A stretch of 25,602 nucleotides of DNA, from contig NZ_JBHTHQ010000023.1 in assembly GCF_042676605.1 (NCBI RefSeq), positions 1 to 25,602 of the forward strand. The letters are read 5' to 3'. Source of the stretch: Alloscardovia venturai. Lineage in GTDB: Bacteria; Actinomycetota; Actinomycetes; Actinomycetales; Bifidobacteriaceae. Under the pieces are notes generated by a model. That model did not search any database. It saw only the letters and a list, made by a program, of their open reading frames with translations, and had not been told where the DNA came from. The translations under genes were made by a program, and so were the position numbers. This document shows, in pieces, positions 8,730-16,507 of the stretch. How positions within the stretch are numbered: position 1 is the first letter of the stretch; each line of letters opens with the position of its first letter.

Positions 8730-10154
8730 ATGGGACTTCTCACGCCAGAAGATATCAAACTTGCACAGTCTTTCCCTCGTGATTTTACATGGGGAAGTGC
8801 TACAGCGAGCTACCAAGTAGAGGGCTGTCTTGATCAGGATGGTCGAGCAGAGTCTATTTGGGATACCTACGCACATGTCCTAGGAAATATTGCTGACGGT
8901 TCTGATGGCTCCGTGGCCTGTGAGCAATATGTGCGGTATGAAGATGACATTAAGCTCATGAAGCAGGTAGACCTTGATGCTTACCGCATGTCTATTGCAT
9001 GGCCACGTATCTTCACTGAGCTCAATGGCAAGCCAAATCAGAAGGCTATTGACCATTACAAGCGTGTACTTGATACTCTTCGTGCAGCAGATATTAAGCC
9101 AGTAGTCACGTTGTATTACTGGGATTTACCTCAATATTTGCAAGACTTAGGTGGCTGGGTAAATCGCGATACAGCATCGCGCTTCGGTGATTATGCTGCG
9201 GTTGTAGCGGGTGCGTTAGGCGACCGTGTAGATATATGGACCACTCTCAATGAGCCATGGTGCTCTGCATACTTGGGCTATGCGCAAGGTCGCCATGCAC
9301 CGGGCATACGCGATGATGCTCAGGCTCTCGCGGCTGTTCATCATCTCAACCTTGCTCATGGTCTAGGTGTGCAAGCAGTTCGTTCTGAGTTGGGTGACTC
9401 TGCAAAGACATCTGTTACCTTGAATCTGCAGGTTGTACGTGCAGCATCTGATAAGTCGGAAGACCTCGCTGCAGCTCAACAGACTCGTCGAATCGGTAAC
9501 GAAGTCTGGCTCGGTCCTATGCTCGAGGGCAAGTATGACCCTCAAATCTTCGAAGATACACGCGAAATTAGCAAGTGGGAATTCATTCGCGAAGGTGACT
9601 TAGAGAAGATTCATCAGCCTCTGAATTCTTTGGGAATCAATTATTACGCGACTCAGTATGTCCGTGCTGCTGTGCCGGAAAATCAGAGTCCTGATAGTAA
9701 TCAGCGTGAAGATCCTATCGTGGGTGGAAAGAATATCGAGATTTTGCCTCCGAGTGGTCCACTCACAGCAATGGGTTGGAACCAAGAACCTCAGGGATTG
9801 ACGGATATTCTCTTAGAAATGAGCCAACGCTATCCGGATTTGGATCTTGTGGTAACAGAGAATGGTTCTGCATGGGACGATGAAGTTGTTGAGGAAAATG
9901 GCGAACGCGCCGTTCATGATCCGCAGCGTGTCCATTACCTCTCTCAGCATTTACGCGCATGCCATGATGCAATCGAGCACGGTGCAAAGCTCACTGGATA
10001 CTTTGCATGGTCACTGCTCGATAACTACGAGTGGGCGCTGGGGTACACCAAGCGATTCGGTATTTTCTACGTAGATTATCCAACGCAGAAGCGTATCTGG
10101 AAGGATACAGCTCGCTGGTATCAGCAATTTATCAAGCAATGGAAGTCCCGATAA
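8730..10154 (+). CDS. GH1 beta-glucosidase
   Basis: This 474-aa cytoplasmic family 1 glycoside hydrolase has the usual length of a single GH1 barrel. The N-terminal signature FPRDFTWGSATASYQVEG is clear. The acid/base Glu175 lies in TLNEPW and the nucleophile Glu377 in VTENG. The C-terminal GYFAWSLLDNYEWALGY.KRFGIFYVDY motif, with the Glu-Trp sugar-binding pair, is typical of beta-glucosidases that act on unphosphorylated sugars. GGAGGAAAT at about 8715-8723 drives ATG 8730, one base after the GH31 stop. Together with the GH31 enzyme it could take an oligosaccharide apart from alternating linkages: first the alpha-xylosyl cap, then the beta-glucosyl backbone. Confidence 0.92.
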   Translation: MGLLTPEDIKLAQSFPRDFTWGSATASYQVEGCLDQDGRAESIWDTYAHVLGNIADGSDGSVACEQYVRYEDDIKLMKQVDLDAYRMSIAWPRIFTELNGKPNQKAIDHYKRVLDTLRAADIKPVVTLYYWDLPQYLQDLGGWVNRDTASRFGDYAAVVAGALGDRVDIWTTLNEPWCSAYLGYAQGRHAPGIRDDAQALAAVHHLNLAHGLGVQAVRSELGDSAKTSVTLNLQVVRAASDKSEDLAAAQQTRRIGNEVWLGPMLEGKYDPQIFEDTREISKWEFIREGDLEKIHQPLNSLGINYYATQYVRAAVPENQSPDSNQREDPIVGGKNIEILPPSGPLTAMGWNQEPQGLTDILLEMSQRYPDLDLVVTENGSAWDDEVVEENGERAVHDPQRVHYLSQHLRACHDAIEHGAKLTGYFAWSLLDNYEWALGYTKRFGIFYVDYPTQKRIWKDTARWYQQFIKQWKSR

Positions 10155-10481
10155 CTTAAGTACTCTTTCTTTGTTAATTCTCTCTAACGGCAGCCCCGTG
10201 CATTTTGCGGTGTGCTGGGTGTTATATTTTAAGTACAGTTGCCATGCATCGCTAGCAGATATATGGCAGCGTTTTCTCGTGTTCAAACTTTCATGAGAAT
10301 CCGCTTATAAATGCGTAAAAGTATGAACATCTCTGCAATCGTTTTCACATAATGACTATGCGCCTTTAGAGTTATCGCAGTTGTATCACACAATCACTAG
10401 ACTGAACCGAGTAAAACATACGATAAACACTTGCTCGTGCTCGCACACGTCGCTACTTGAATGCTTGAGAGAGGTACTGCA
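10155..10481. other. Intergenic regulatory region before the GH13 gene
   Basis: No gene is evident in these 327 bases. The region separates the GH31/GH1 operon from the GH13 gene and contains a LacI-type operator at 10334-10347. The ribosome-binding site GAGAGG lies a short distance before ATG 10482. I see no clear terminator hairpin directly behind the GH1 gene. Confidence 0.55.
10334..10347. promoter_or_regulatory. LacI/CcpA-type operator
   Basis: TGCAATCGTTTTCA fits the symmetric pattern TGnAAnCGnTTnCA perfectly, with the central CG that LacI-family regulators contact. It lies about 135 bp before the GH13 start. A MalR-like LacI regulator is the likely binder. It may be the product of 1704-2774 or one encoded elsewhere, and no copy of this pattern was found before the binding-protein gene. 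Confidence 0.62.
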
Positions 10482-12332
10482 ATGACGCAATTTAATCGCC
10501 AGACGTTCCAACTTTCTGACGTTGCCAAGAACTCACCGGAGAATGCTTGGTGGTCGGATGCTGTGGTGTATCAGATTTACCCACGGTCATTCCAGGATTC
10601 TAATGGTGATGGTATTGGGGATTTGAGGGGTATTACTTCTCGCCTGTCGTATCTTGCTGAGTTGGGTGTTGATGTGGTGTGGTTGTCTCCTGTGTATCAG
10701 TCTCCTCAGGATGATAATGGGTATGATATTTCCAACTATCAGGACATTGACCCTATGTTCGGTACTCTCGCTGATATGGATGAGCTGCTCGCTAAAGCTC
10801 ATGAGCTTGGTATTAAGGTCATCATGGATTTGGTGGTGAATCATACGTCTGATGAGCATGCGTGGTTTAAAGCATCGCGCGCTTCCAAGACGAGCGACCA
10901 CGCTGATTGGTATATTTGGGAAGACCCTAAGACTGGTTTTACGGGCGGTGAGAAGGGTGCTGAACCAAATAACTGGGGTTCTTATTTCGGCGGCTCTGCG
11001 TGGCAGTGGGTGCCTGAGCGTGGTCAGTATTATTTTCATCAGTTTAGTAGGAAGCAGCCTGATTTGAATTGGGAGAATCCTGATATGCGTCGGGCTGTGT
11101 TTTCTATGATGAATTGGTGGATGGACCGCGGTATTGATGGGTTCCGTATGGATGTTATTTCTTTGATTTCTAAGCTTCATGATGAGAATGGTAAGCTTCG
11201 TGGTGTCAACGGTTCCCTTCTTCCTGAAGAGCCTGCTGGTCCGGATGGGTTTTCGAGTCCTAGCCCGGATTGTTCTGATGGTCCGCGTTTGGATGAATTC
11301 CTCTCTGAAATGCGTTGTGAGGTTTTCGCCGGTCGTGAGGGGTTTTTGACTGTGGGTGAGGCTCCTGGTATTTCGGGGGAGCGTGCCGAGCATATTACAA
11401 ACCCAAAGAATGGTGAGTTGGATATGCTTTTCCTCTTCGAACACGTGGATGTGAATTCTGATGGTCCTGCGGGTAAGTGGGGTCGTGGTATTTCGCACTT
11501 TGCTGAGACGAAGCCGTCATTTGCTAAGTATGAGCAGATTGTTAAAGATGGTGGTTGGACGTCGTTGTTCGTGTCTAATCATGATCAGCCTCGTAGTCTG
11601 TCTCGTTGGGGAGATACGTCGACGGAGGAGCTTCGCGTTCGCTCAGCAAAAGCGCTTGCGTTGACTCTTCACATGCACAAGGGTACTCCGTATATTTATC
11701 AGGGTGAAGAGCTTGGCATGACGAATGCTGACTACACGCGTCTCGACCAGTACCAAGATCTCGAAACCTTAAACTTGTATAAGCAGATCACCGAGGCCGG
11801 CATCATGACGCCGGAGGAGATGATGGCGGGTATTAAGCGGGTTAGTCGTGATAATGCTCGTACTCCTATGCAGTGGGATGATAGTAAGTATGCTGGTTTT
11901 GAGTCTGTGGATGCTGTGACTGCTCCGTGGCTTGAAGTGAATGCGAATAAGGCTACTATCAATGCTCAAGCGCAGATGGCTGATGATAATTCGGTCTTCG
12001 CGTTTTATAAGAAGCTTATCGAGTTGCGTCACACAAACGCTACCGTCGCACTCGGCGACTGGAATGCGCTAGAAACCACGAATGAAAACGTCTATGCGTT
12101 CACGCGTACTTTCCATAGTGAGCTTGGTGAAGAAAAACTCCTTGTCATTGCAAATCTCATTTCTGAAGAGAGCGAGATGGACGACTCTATCAGTGCCGCT
12201 CTTGCTGAGCTTGGCCGTTCAATAGAGCAGAACGATGTGCTCATCTCCAATGAAGACGTCGAGGCTTTGAAGAAGCAGCTTGAGAGTGGTGTACTTAAGC
12301 CTTGGACTGCTGTGGTAGTTAAGGTGAAGTAG
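10482..12332 (+). CDS. malL: GH13 oligo-1,6-glucosidase / alpha-glucosidase
   Basis: This 616-aa cytoplasmic alpha-amylase-superfamily enzyme closely resembles bifidobacterial alpha-1,6-glucosidases. N-terminal WWSDAVVYQIYPRSFQDSNGDGIGDLRGI is diagnostic of the oligo-1,6-glucosidase group. The catalytic set is complete: nucleophile Asp224 in GFRMDVI, acid/base Glu293 in TVGEAPG, and transition-state Asp368 in SNHDQPR. DLVVNHTS and a C-terminal beta domain are also present. I chose ATG 10482 because GAGAGG precedes it; an in-frame ATG at 10461 adds seven residues. Likely substrates are isomaltose, panose or other alpha-1,6/1,4 glucosides. It has its own promoter region with a LacI-type operator, so it may answer to a different sugar from the GH31/GH1 operon. 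Confidence 0.92.
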   Translation: MTQFNRQTFQLSDVAKNSPENAWWSDAVVYQIYPRSFQDSNGDGIGDLRGITSRLSYLAELGVDVVWLSPVYQSPQDDNGYDISNYQDIDPMFGTLADMDELLAKAHELGIKVIMDLVVNHTSDEHAWFKASRASKTSDHADWYIWEDPKTGFTGGEKGAEPNNWGSYFGGSAWQWVPERGQYYFHQFSRKQPDLNWENPDMRRAVFSMMNWWMDRGIDGFRMDVISLISKLHDENGKLRGVNGSLLPEEPAGPDGFSSPSPDCSDGPRLDEFLSEMRCEVFAGREGFLTVGEAPGISGERAEHITNPKNGELDMLFLFEHVDVNSDGPAGKWGRGISHFAETKPSFAKYEQIVKDGGWTSLFVSNHDQPRSLSRWGDTSTEELRVRSAKALALTLHMHKGTPYIYQGEELGMTNADYTRLDQYQDLETLNLYKQITEAGIMTPEEMMAGIKRVSRDNARTPMQWDDSKYAGFESVDAVTAPWLEVNANKATINAQAQMADDNSVFAFYKKLIELRHTNATVALGDWNALETTNENVYAFTRTFHSELGEEKLLVIANLISEESEMDDSISAALAELGRSIEQNDVLISNEDVEALKKQLESGVLKPWTAVVVKVK

Positions 12333-12335
12333 CGG

Positions 12336-13337
12336 ATGCGTATGAGAGGAAATCGAAGCCCGTACACGCATAAACTCTTGTGCTCAAAGGAAGATAACAC
12401 TAGGGAAATTGTTGGAAAAGAATCTCACGGAGAGAAGAAAACTCATAGCAATCAAATACTTAGTGCTACGACGTCGTGGATTTCGATTGTCTCAGCTGTT
12501 GTTGCAGTAATTCCTGCAGTTACAGAGTCATCGAAGAATTTACAAATCATGGAGAGTTTTTTCGTTCCTTTGCAGGTATTGGGAGATGATAATCGTCTAC
12601 TACGTATTTTCTCGTTTGTCTATATGCTGGCAAATGTTGTTTTGACACTAGTTTCATTTTATATATTGTTATCGGATAAGTACGGTAAACAACGTTGGGT
12701 CCTTAAGGGGAAAAGTATATGGGGATATGCGTTTATGCCCCTTATAGCGGTATTAATCTCATCTTTGTATAACGTAAAACTTCTTATTGCGGATTGGGAG
12801 CTTTGGCTTTTTCTTGATGGGGTCGCCGTAACTATAGCGGGTATTGATGTATTGTTTCTGCATCATCTTTTGTTTGTATCCGTCGGAGGTGGAGTGAAGA
12901 ATCATGAGAAAAAGTTTACACGTGTTAAGCCTAGAACTAAGGAAAGAGTTACAAGAAAACCTAAAATCAAGACTACTCTTAATGCGTGTATAGCACTGGC
13001 AATAATCCTAGTGTCCTTTTTGGTAACGCAATATTCTTCGATGGACAATCCGGTTTTTGATGTGGAATGGGTAAAGGCAGAGTATAAAGATGCCGAATTG
13101 CCGCAGCTATCAGGGCGTGAGAACTCTCAGCGGAAAGAAATGGGAAGTAATGAGTTCCGGATGCTTAGATTGCTACCAAATGGGAAAGCATTATTGGTTC
13201 CGTTACATGCTCAAAAAGATAAAGATGGCATTACCAAGTGGTGCCCTTTAAAAGGTGAGTTTAGACTAGAAGACCCTGAAAAATTAACGTTTGAGTATGG
13301 GAAATATGCAAATTATGAATCGTCGTGTAAATCTTAA
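12336..13337 (+). CDS. Hypothetical membrane protein
   Basis: I do not recognise a family for this 333-aa protein. After a polar, basic N-terminal ~40 residues there are about five hydrophobic segments: near 47-63, 88-110, 124-144, 150-178 and 217-236. A strongly basic loop (residues ~187-212: KKFTRVKPRTKERVTRKPK) lies before the last span. The final ~95 residues are polar and probably outside the membrane. The gene begins 3 nt after the GH13 stop without a strong ribosome-binding site, so the exact start is uncertain. Base use is more A+T-rich than in the glycosidase genes, which suggests an accessory gene. Confidence 0.6.
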   Translation: MRMRGNRSPYTHKLLCSKEDNTREIVGKESHGEKKTHSNQILSATTSWISIVSAVVAVIPAVTESSKNLQIMESFFVPLQVLGDDNRLLRIFSFVYMLANVVLTLVSFYILLSDKYGKQRWVLKGKSIWGYAFMPLIAVLISSLYNVKLLIADWELWLFLDGVAVTIAGIDVLFLHHLLFVSVGGGVKNHEKKFTRVKPRTKERVTRKPKIKTTLNACIALAIILVSFLVTQYSSMDNPVFDVEWVKAEYKDAELPQLSGRENSQRKEMGSNEFRMLRLLPNGKALLVPLHAQKDKDGITKWCPLKGEFRLEDPEKLTFEYGKYANYESSCKS

Positions 13338-13414
13338 TGATTGTGGCCCCTATTTAGTGCAGCTCTAAAATATACGTACCACCCGCAAACACGACGATTA
13401 TCTTTTTCGTTTCA

Positions 13415-13430
13415 TTCGTTGTGCAACGAA
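13415..13430. promoter_or_regulatory. Inverted repeat in promoter of AlbA_2-type gene
   Basis: TTCGTTG-TG-CAACGAA is a 7-bp perfect inverted repeat placed about 25 bp before the -10 box. Related TCGTTG segments recur at 13438-13443 and 13449-13454. Such clustered half-sites suggest autoregulation by the downstream DNA-binding protein (inference). Confidence 0.5.
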
Positions 13431-13454
13431 AACTTAATCGTTGCATTTTCGTTG

Positions 13455-13460
13455 TATAAT
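13455..13460 (+). promoter_or_regulatory. -10 promoter element
   Basis: A perfect TATAAT lies 36 bp before ATG 13497. The -35 box is not clear because the region is occupied by TCGTTG repeats. A strong ribosome-binding site (AAAGGAG) follows at about 13484-13490. Confidence 0.55.
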
Positions 13461-13496
13461 GAAACACGCTAGTGCGAAATGCGAAAGGAGTTTGCA

Positions 13497-14765
13497 ATGT
13501 CCAGAGAGACGAAAAATCTAGAGTTTAAGCGAGAACTTTCTAAGACGTATTTGAAGACAGTAAGTGCTTTTGCAAACTACGGTACGGGAAAATAGTTTTT
13601 GGTGTAGATGATGATGGTAAAGTCATAGGGTTTAAAGACGTAAACGCGACGTGCTTGAGCATAGAAAATGCGATTAATAGTGCTATTGTGCCGACTCCTC
13701 GCTATGAGTTGGAAGTGAACGAGCAAAAGCAGACAGTTTCTTTGACTGTCTTTGAAGGTGGTGACAAGCCATATATGTATGAGCGCAGAGTATTTAAGCG
13801 CGCTGACTCATCTACTGTCGAAGTGAATCGTCTAGAGTACAACAGACTTGCGTTAGAAGGTATGAATACATCATTTGATGCGTTAGCTGCACGTACACAA
13901 GACCTTACTTTTGCTCGATTAGAACAAGAACTTGAGGAGAAAACAGGGCTAGATATCGCTAAAAAATGTTCTCATCTCACTTGAACTCGAGTCACTCGAT
14001 GGCATATATAACAACGCTGCGGCTCTTCTTGCTGACGAAAATTCTTTTAACGGCGTAGATATAGCACGTTTTGGAGACGATATAAACACAATTATGTATC
14101 GTTTGACGAAGGATCGTGTGTCTATACTGACACAGATGGATGAGGCTCTTCGTGTGTTTGATCAGTATTATGTATATGAGCAGATTGAGGGGATGGAACG
14201 CGTCCGAAGAGAAATGATTCCTCGTGAGGCTTTTCGTGAAGCTCTTGCAAATGCTTTGGCTCACCGGCAGTGGGATGTAAATGCTCATATAAAAATCAGC
14301 ATGTTTGCTGATTGCATTGAAATTACATCTCCTGGAGGGTTGCCTACGGGTATGAGTGAAGAAGACTATCTACGTGGTGGGCTCTCTATTGCGAGAAATC
14401 CTATCTTGGCAAATATTCTCTTCCGCCTGAGATATATCGAGCGATTCGGCACTGGGGTTCCGCGCATTATGAAAGAGTATGATGCAGTAGACGTTTCTCC
14501 GCGGTTTGATATACGTGATACAAGTATTACCGTTACGCTTCCTGTCCAGGGGGCAGAGAAAACAGACAGTGATGAGAGATGCGTCCTCAATGCGATAGCT
14601 AAGGGCGCTTATATGAGCAGAAGTGAAATCTCTACTGTAACTGGTTTCTCGAAAGAAAAAACATTGAGACTTGTCAACGCTCTTATCGCGAAAGGGCTCC
14701 TTAACAAATCCGGTTCTGGACGTGCAGTCAAGTACAGCAGAGGTGCTACTCTCGCACGAGCTTGA
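13497..14765 (+). pseudogene. AlbA_2-domain ATP-binding regulator, two frameshifts
   Basis: Translation starts at ATG 13497 after AAAGGAG and reads MSRETKNLEFKRELSKTYLKTVSAFANYGTGK, then hits TAG 13593. Adding one A to the A4 run at 13589-13592 restores IVFGVDDDGKVIGF. A second shift lies in the A6 run at 13961-13966, where one A too many diverts the frame to TGA 13982. Removing it continues NVLISLELESLDGIYNNAAALLADE into the C-terminal part. The restored ~420-aa protein has an N-terminal AlbA_2 (Schlafen-like) domain, and a GHKL-like ATPase part (IPREAFREALANALAHRQW, ITSPGGLP, RNPILANILFRLRYIERFGTGVPRI). A winged-helix end (SRSEISTVTGFSKEKTLRLVNALIAKGLL) completes it. These proteins are regulators of unclear signal. 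The two shifts partly cancel, but the gene as written is dead unless they are sequencing errors. Confidence 0.82.
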
Positions 14766-15060
14766 TAGGGTTCTTTAGATCCTTGCTGCTCGCGCGGAAG
14801 AGTACAAAGCGATGTCCGACAGTCTGCACGACAGCGGCATTGAGCATATCAGCGAGTTCAGTTGCAGCCTCTTTAGTGGACAGCAGCGCACCCTCCTGAA
14901 GCTGGCACTTGATAAGTTCGTGGTCTTCGAGCAGCTGATCTGCCTGAGAAACGACAGTCTCGGTGATGTTATTCTTACCGATGAGAAGAAGTGGATTAAT
15001 CTGGTGTGCCATACCGCGAAGTTGCTTAATTTGTGGCTTTGTCAAAGTCGTGCTAGTCAT
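14746..15060 (-). CDS. yhbY: YhbY family RNA-binding protein (CRM domain)
   Basis: This 104-aa protein is one complete CRM domain: TLTKPQIKQLRGMAHQINPLLLIGKNNITETVVSQADQLLEDHELIKCQ, then AVVQTVGHRFVLFRASSK. YhbY-like proteins bind pre-50S ribosomal particles and help ribosome assembly. The usual G-K-x-G loop reads GKNN here, a small departure. The gene converges on the AlbA_2-type gene and their ends overlap by 20 nt. No strong ribosome-binding site is seen; a TACGAT box six bases before the ATG on this strand hints at a leaderless mRNA. Confidence 0.88.
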   Translation of the reverse strand: MTSTTLTKPQIKQLRGMAHQINPLLLIGKNNITETVVSQADQLLEDHELIKCQLQEGALLSTKEAATELADMLNAAVVQTVGHRFVLFRASSKDLKNPIKLVRE

Positions 15061-15144
15061 AGCTCAATCGTACGGCAAAGGCGGGTCTTAGTGTGAGAAT
15101 GGTTTCGACTCTGAGGCGCTTTATGTCGGTGTACTCTGTATATC

Positions 15145-15174
15145 TTGACGAGACTGTAACATATACATTACAAT
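15145..15174 (+). promoter_or_regulatory. Promoter of toxin-antitoxin pair
   Basis: TTGACG (15145-15150) and TACAAT (15169-15174) are separated by 18 bp and sit just before a very strong ribosome-binding site, AAGGAGG at 15181-15187. Toxin-antitoxin promoters are typically self-repressed; no obvious operator repeat was found here. Confidence 0.6.
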
Positions 15175-15191
15175 CGCTTGAAGGAGGTCAT

Positions 15192-15502
15192 ATGGATATC
15201 AAAACAACATCTGAATTTGATAAATGGTTTGATAATCTCAAAGACCGACGTGCGTATATTCGCATCAGTGTGCGTATCAACCAATGGAAGTAGGATTCCA
15301 TCCTTGCAGGCGACGTGAAGAATATTCACGGCGAACTTAAGGAGGTGAGATTCTTTACTGGTCCAGGATATCGAATCTACTTTGCTCAAAACAGAATACA
15401 ATGGTGCTTCTTGTCTTTGATGGAGATAAAACCTCACAGCGTAATGACATTAAAAAGGCAGAAGCCATACTTGAAAAGCTTAAGGAGAGTGGACAATGGT
15501 AG
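15192..15502 (+). pseudogene. RelE/ParE-like toxin (HI1419 type), inactivated
   Basis: ATG 15192 has an excellent AAGGAGG site. The frame reads MDIKTTSEFDKWFDNLKDRRAYIRISVRINQWK, then TAG at 15291, and continues in the same frame as DSILAGDVKNIHGELKEVRFFTGPGYRIYFAQNR. A one-base loss near 15395 then shifts it. The correct C-terminus lies in the neighbouring frame: MVLLVFDGDKTSQRNDIKKAEAILEKLKESGQW, ending at 15502. The rebuilt ~103-aa protein matches the addiction-module killer family (FxxW...LKD.RA..RI, LR...GPGYRIYF, LL.GDK..Q..DI..A). With both a nonsense codon and a frameshift, toxin activity is very unlikely. Its end overlaps the antitoxin start by 7 nt. Confidence 0.8.
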
Positions 15503-15852
15503 AAGAATTAAAAGAGTTTAACCTCGCAGATAAAGTCAAGACAGAGAAGGATATGGTCTACCTTCTTGATACCCTCTTAGAGAGTAACGATAGTCATCTA
15601 CTTATATCGACGCTTAGAGAAGTAGCTCAGTCGCAGGGCATGAGCAAACTCGCTCAACGTACGGGTATTCCACGAGAAAGTCTTTACCGCATTCTATCGG
15701 AATCAGGTAATCCTCGTCTTGAAACTTTTATGCGGCTACTCGATGGTCTGGGACTTTCCCTCGCATTACGCAAAACTTCTGAATATGTAGAGCAACAGTC
15801 ACAAGAAGGCTCTCATGCATCTGGCAATAGCAAAGAGCTTGCATACGCGTAG
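15496..15852 (+). CDS. Addiction-module antitoxin (HI1420 type, HTH)
   Basis: This is a 118-aa DNA-binding antitoxin that neutralises a RelE-like toxin and represses its own promoter. The N-terminal KVKTEKDMVYLLDTLLESNDSHLLISTLREVAQSQGMSKLAQRTGIPRESLYRILSESGNPRLETFMRLLDGLGLSLAL contains the full Xre-like helix-turn-helix (about residues 47-73) of the HI1420 antidote family. A polar tail follows. Start ATG 15496 overlaps the toxin stop and GGAGAG precedes it. The gene is intact although the toxin is broken, so this is an orphan antitoxin. It could still act as an anti-addiction gene or a repressor (inference). Confidence 0.88.
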   Translation: MVEELKEFNLADKVKTEKDMVYLLDTLLESNDSHLLISTLREVAQSQGMSKLAQRTGIPRESLYRILSESGNPRLETFMRLLDGLGLSLALRKTSEYVEQQSQEGSHASGNSKELAYA

Positions 15853-15899
15853 ACTAGGCTATTATTTGTTATTTATGTCACGTCGCTAAAAGCTAGTCT
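15851..15899. terminator. Weak hairpin between convergent genes
   Basis: AGACTAG (15851-15857) and CTAGTCT (15893-15899) pair over 7 bp around a long loop rich in T, between the antitoxin gene and the minus-strand gene ending at 15917. Termination here is only suggested by the position. Confidence 0.25.
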
Positions 15900-15916
15900 G
15901 ATCTTTCACTCAGCAT

Positions 15917-16507
15917 TCAACGCTCCGTACCACGCACATGCAAAGTATTGCTTATGGCTTCAAACGCTTCGCCAAAGTCATCCATAAGATCAGTATTGAA
16001 CGTTAAACAGAGAAGATGAATGATGGTGTCTTCGTGTGGCAGAAAAGTGTGCATCACAAATGCAGGATTCATATCTCCCTGATTATTTATGACGATATTC
16101 TGTATCCCATACAGTCGTACAGCTTTAGTACCGTCATCTAATCTCACGATTGAAGTATCAGACTGAGTAACGCTGTGAGTGAGCATGTTCGTAAGAGTCT
16201 CGAAAATTGCTCCAAGCTCGTCCGCACTATCGCTTACTGCCAAGGCGGGCATGATTTGCACAATTGCGTATGCACTTATAGGCTGAGATTCAGCCGGTAG
16301 AAACATTTCACTCAGCCTTATAATCCCCTGATCTTTTGCTTCGACTAGACTTCTTTCGACGTACTGCTGAGTTTGCTCGATTGATTCTTCATCCACCAAA
16401 GGGAGAAGATGCTCCGTGATGTCGAGAGAAATATCTACCGCAGAATTTGCATCAAGATGAATATCGGTCCAAAAATCTGGAATTGCTACATCAACTCTAT
16501 ATGCCAA
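15917..16507 (-). CDS. Hypothetical protein, homologous to the broken T7SS-linked gene at 23508
   Basis: This 196-aa soluble-looking protein has no assigned family I can name with certainty. It shares an order of landmarks with the product of 23508-24112: an N-terminal IPDFW/LPDEW segment, a middle part with R.LV.A...GI and then Q-IMP. The C-terminal landmark is [FH]..FLP..D.II.L...T.N...M..F.E.FE.IS.TL. Such ~190-aa proteins accompany WXG100 genes in many actinobacteria (recalled, not searched), so a T7SS-related helper role is plausible. The start is TTG 16507, immediately after the upstream gene's stop; a GAGGA inside the last codons of that gene serves as ribosome-binding site. This implies tight coupling. 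Confidence 0.68.
   Translation of the reverse strand: MAYRVDVAIPDFWTDIHLDANSAVDISLDITEHLLPLVDEESIEQTQQYVERSLVEAKDQGIIRLSEMFLPAESQPISAYAIVQIMPALAVSDSADELGAIFETLTNMLTHSVTQSDTSIVRLDDGTKAVRLYGIQNIVINNQGDMNPAFVMHTFLPHEDTIIHLLCLTFNTDLMDDFGEAFEAISNTLHVRGTER

Noticed and set aside
10587..11498. A long 303-codon open frame antisense to the GH13 gene
   Set aside because: Its translation is Arg/Ile/Thr-rich without domains and mirrors the codon pattern of the GH13 gene, whose catalytic motifs are all present on the other strand.
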